Notes under the pieces: generated by a model
What the model was told of the DNA's origin: nothing
Database searches by the model: none
Seen by the model: the letters and a program-made list of their open reading frames with translations, nothing else
Program-made: the position numbers and the translations under genes
Part shown: piece after piece, positions 63,370 to 64,000 of the stretch
Layout of the letters: each line of letters starts with the position of its first letter
How positions within the stretch are numbered: position 1 is the first letter of the stretch
Assembly: GCF_029873635.1 (NCBI RefSeq)
Contig: NC_080420.1
Location: 124,318,719-124,382,718, forward strand
Source: Malania oleifera
Taxonomy: Eukaryota; Streptophyta; Magnoliopsida; Santalales; Ximeniaceae
Length of the DNA stretch: 64,000 bases
Direction: 5' to 3'

Positions 63370-64000
63370 TGTTAGTGTATTTTAAGATTATTATTATATT
63401 ATTTGTGTATTATAATATTATTATTTTATTTACTATCTTGGAAAAGAACATGCACCTTGGAATTGGGTTATGTATTTATATTTAGTTGGGTCATTCGTTC
63501 ATGTATTTCATAAATGCATAAGATTAATTATATGAATGAACCTTGAATCTAGGTTTGTATCTACTTAATACATACATATCTTAATTATTAAGTACATAGA
63601 GAATGAATGGTCATTTTGTGCCTATAAATAGACCCATGACGCTTTAGCACAACACATCAATCTCTTCTCTTCATTTTTATTATATAATCTTTCTTCTGAG
63701 TTTAAAGAGTTTGACAAACAAAGAAATGTATTTTCTTTTCTTTTTTGTTGAACTTTGGGCTCCTCCGTTTGTGCATAATTGGAAAGAGTCGTACGATTCA
63801 AATTGGACTGTTGTATCTTGGGGGAGACAAGTCTTGAGGAGTTCTGCTGCACTGATTCGTGGGTTAAGCTAATAAATCACAGAGGGCTTTAATCTCCTTA
63901 AAGAGAGCGAAAAATATATGCCTTAGTTTTTTTTTTTTTTTTTTTTTTTGTGGATCGTGGTTATATTTATATTTATTTATATCTAAGTTTTATCATTTTA
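63370..64000 (+). repeat. J 3' LTR, cut by the window edge
   Basis: Starts TGTTAGTGTATTTTAAG; contains GTGCCTATAAATAGACCC, a TATA box at about 63619-63627, also in the 5' copy at about 56795-56803. About 631 bases visible of an expected ~648. Confidence 0.93.

Larger units (their letters stand above)
46878..64000 (+). mobile_element. Ty1/copia element J, split by three insertions
   Basis: Two LTRs are visible. The 5' LTR starts TGTTAGTCTATTTTAA at 46878 and is scattered over 46878-46926, 52140-52340 and 56780-57167. The 3' LTR starts TGTTAGTGTATTTTAAG at 63370 and runs to the window edge. Between them lies a copia-order internal region (gag, protease, integrase, reverse transcriptase, RNase H). 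An AGGGGG polypurine tract precedes the 3' LTR. It is broken, with many breaks, and its LTRs differ clearly by eye, so it is old. Inserts: I, K (with L) and M. The right end falls outside the window by about 17 bases, judged from the 5' LTR. Confidence 0.9.

Noticed and set aside
46878-64000. A previously undescribed coding system in the right half
   Set aside because: All protein-like sequence there fits two ordinary Ty1/copia elements and a LINE.

Overview
This window looks like nuclear DNA of a flowering plant, almost certainly a eudicot. It has spliced genes with plant-type introns, a DYW-class pentatricopeptide (PPR) gene, a PIF3-type phytochrome-interacting bHLH gene, plant SINE and LINE fragments, and many LTR retrotransposon relics. 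The base composition is AT-rich and microsatellites are frequent. The species cannot be read from the sequence.

Layout. Positions 1-282 are the edge of an LTR, followed by a worn virus-like fossil (about 480-1390) with a promoter-like stretch behind it, tentatively a pararetrovirus relic. Positions 3381-6636 hold a three-exon gene for an unnamed chloroplast-type membrane protein; its first intron carries an Au-type SINE inside a MITE. An apparently orphan exon lies just upstream (3166-3287). Positions 8613-10760 hold the intronless PPR-DYW gene. About 10.8-20 kb is mostly intergenic with small repeat remnants. PIF3 lies at 21046-24839 (+) in seven coding exons. A two-exon gene for a glutamate-rich protein lies at 26250-29080 (-), convergent with PIF3.

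From about 30 kb to the right edge the window is a heap of mobile elements with no host gene seen. The oldest layer appears to be an L1-type LINE on the minus strand, now in four pieces (about 30.1, 41.2-42.2, 44.3-44.9 and 46.7-46.9 kb). Younger elements landed in it. They include a five-deep nest of solo LTRs (31052-41198: E > A > B > C > D), solo LTR G (42162-44320), solo LTR H (44857-46664) and a Ty1/copia element J (46878 to the right edge). J was itself hit by a second Ty1/copia element I (46927-52139), by solo LTR K (52341-56779) carrying solo LTR L (54119-56694), and by solo LTR M (59131-60827). Most boundaries rest on 5-bp target-site duplications read directly from the sequence.

The host genes share no evident operon-like or pathway link. 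PIF3 acts in light signalling in the nucleus, the PPR protein in organelle RNA editing, and the small membrane protein is probably plastidial. I found no CRISPR array, rRNA or tRNA gene. The most unusual signal is the nest of about ten solo LTRs, eight of which share one modular LTR plan, and the arrays of short GTCGAC-type palindromes just upstream of the TATA boxes in these LTRs.
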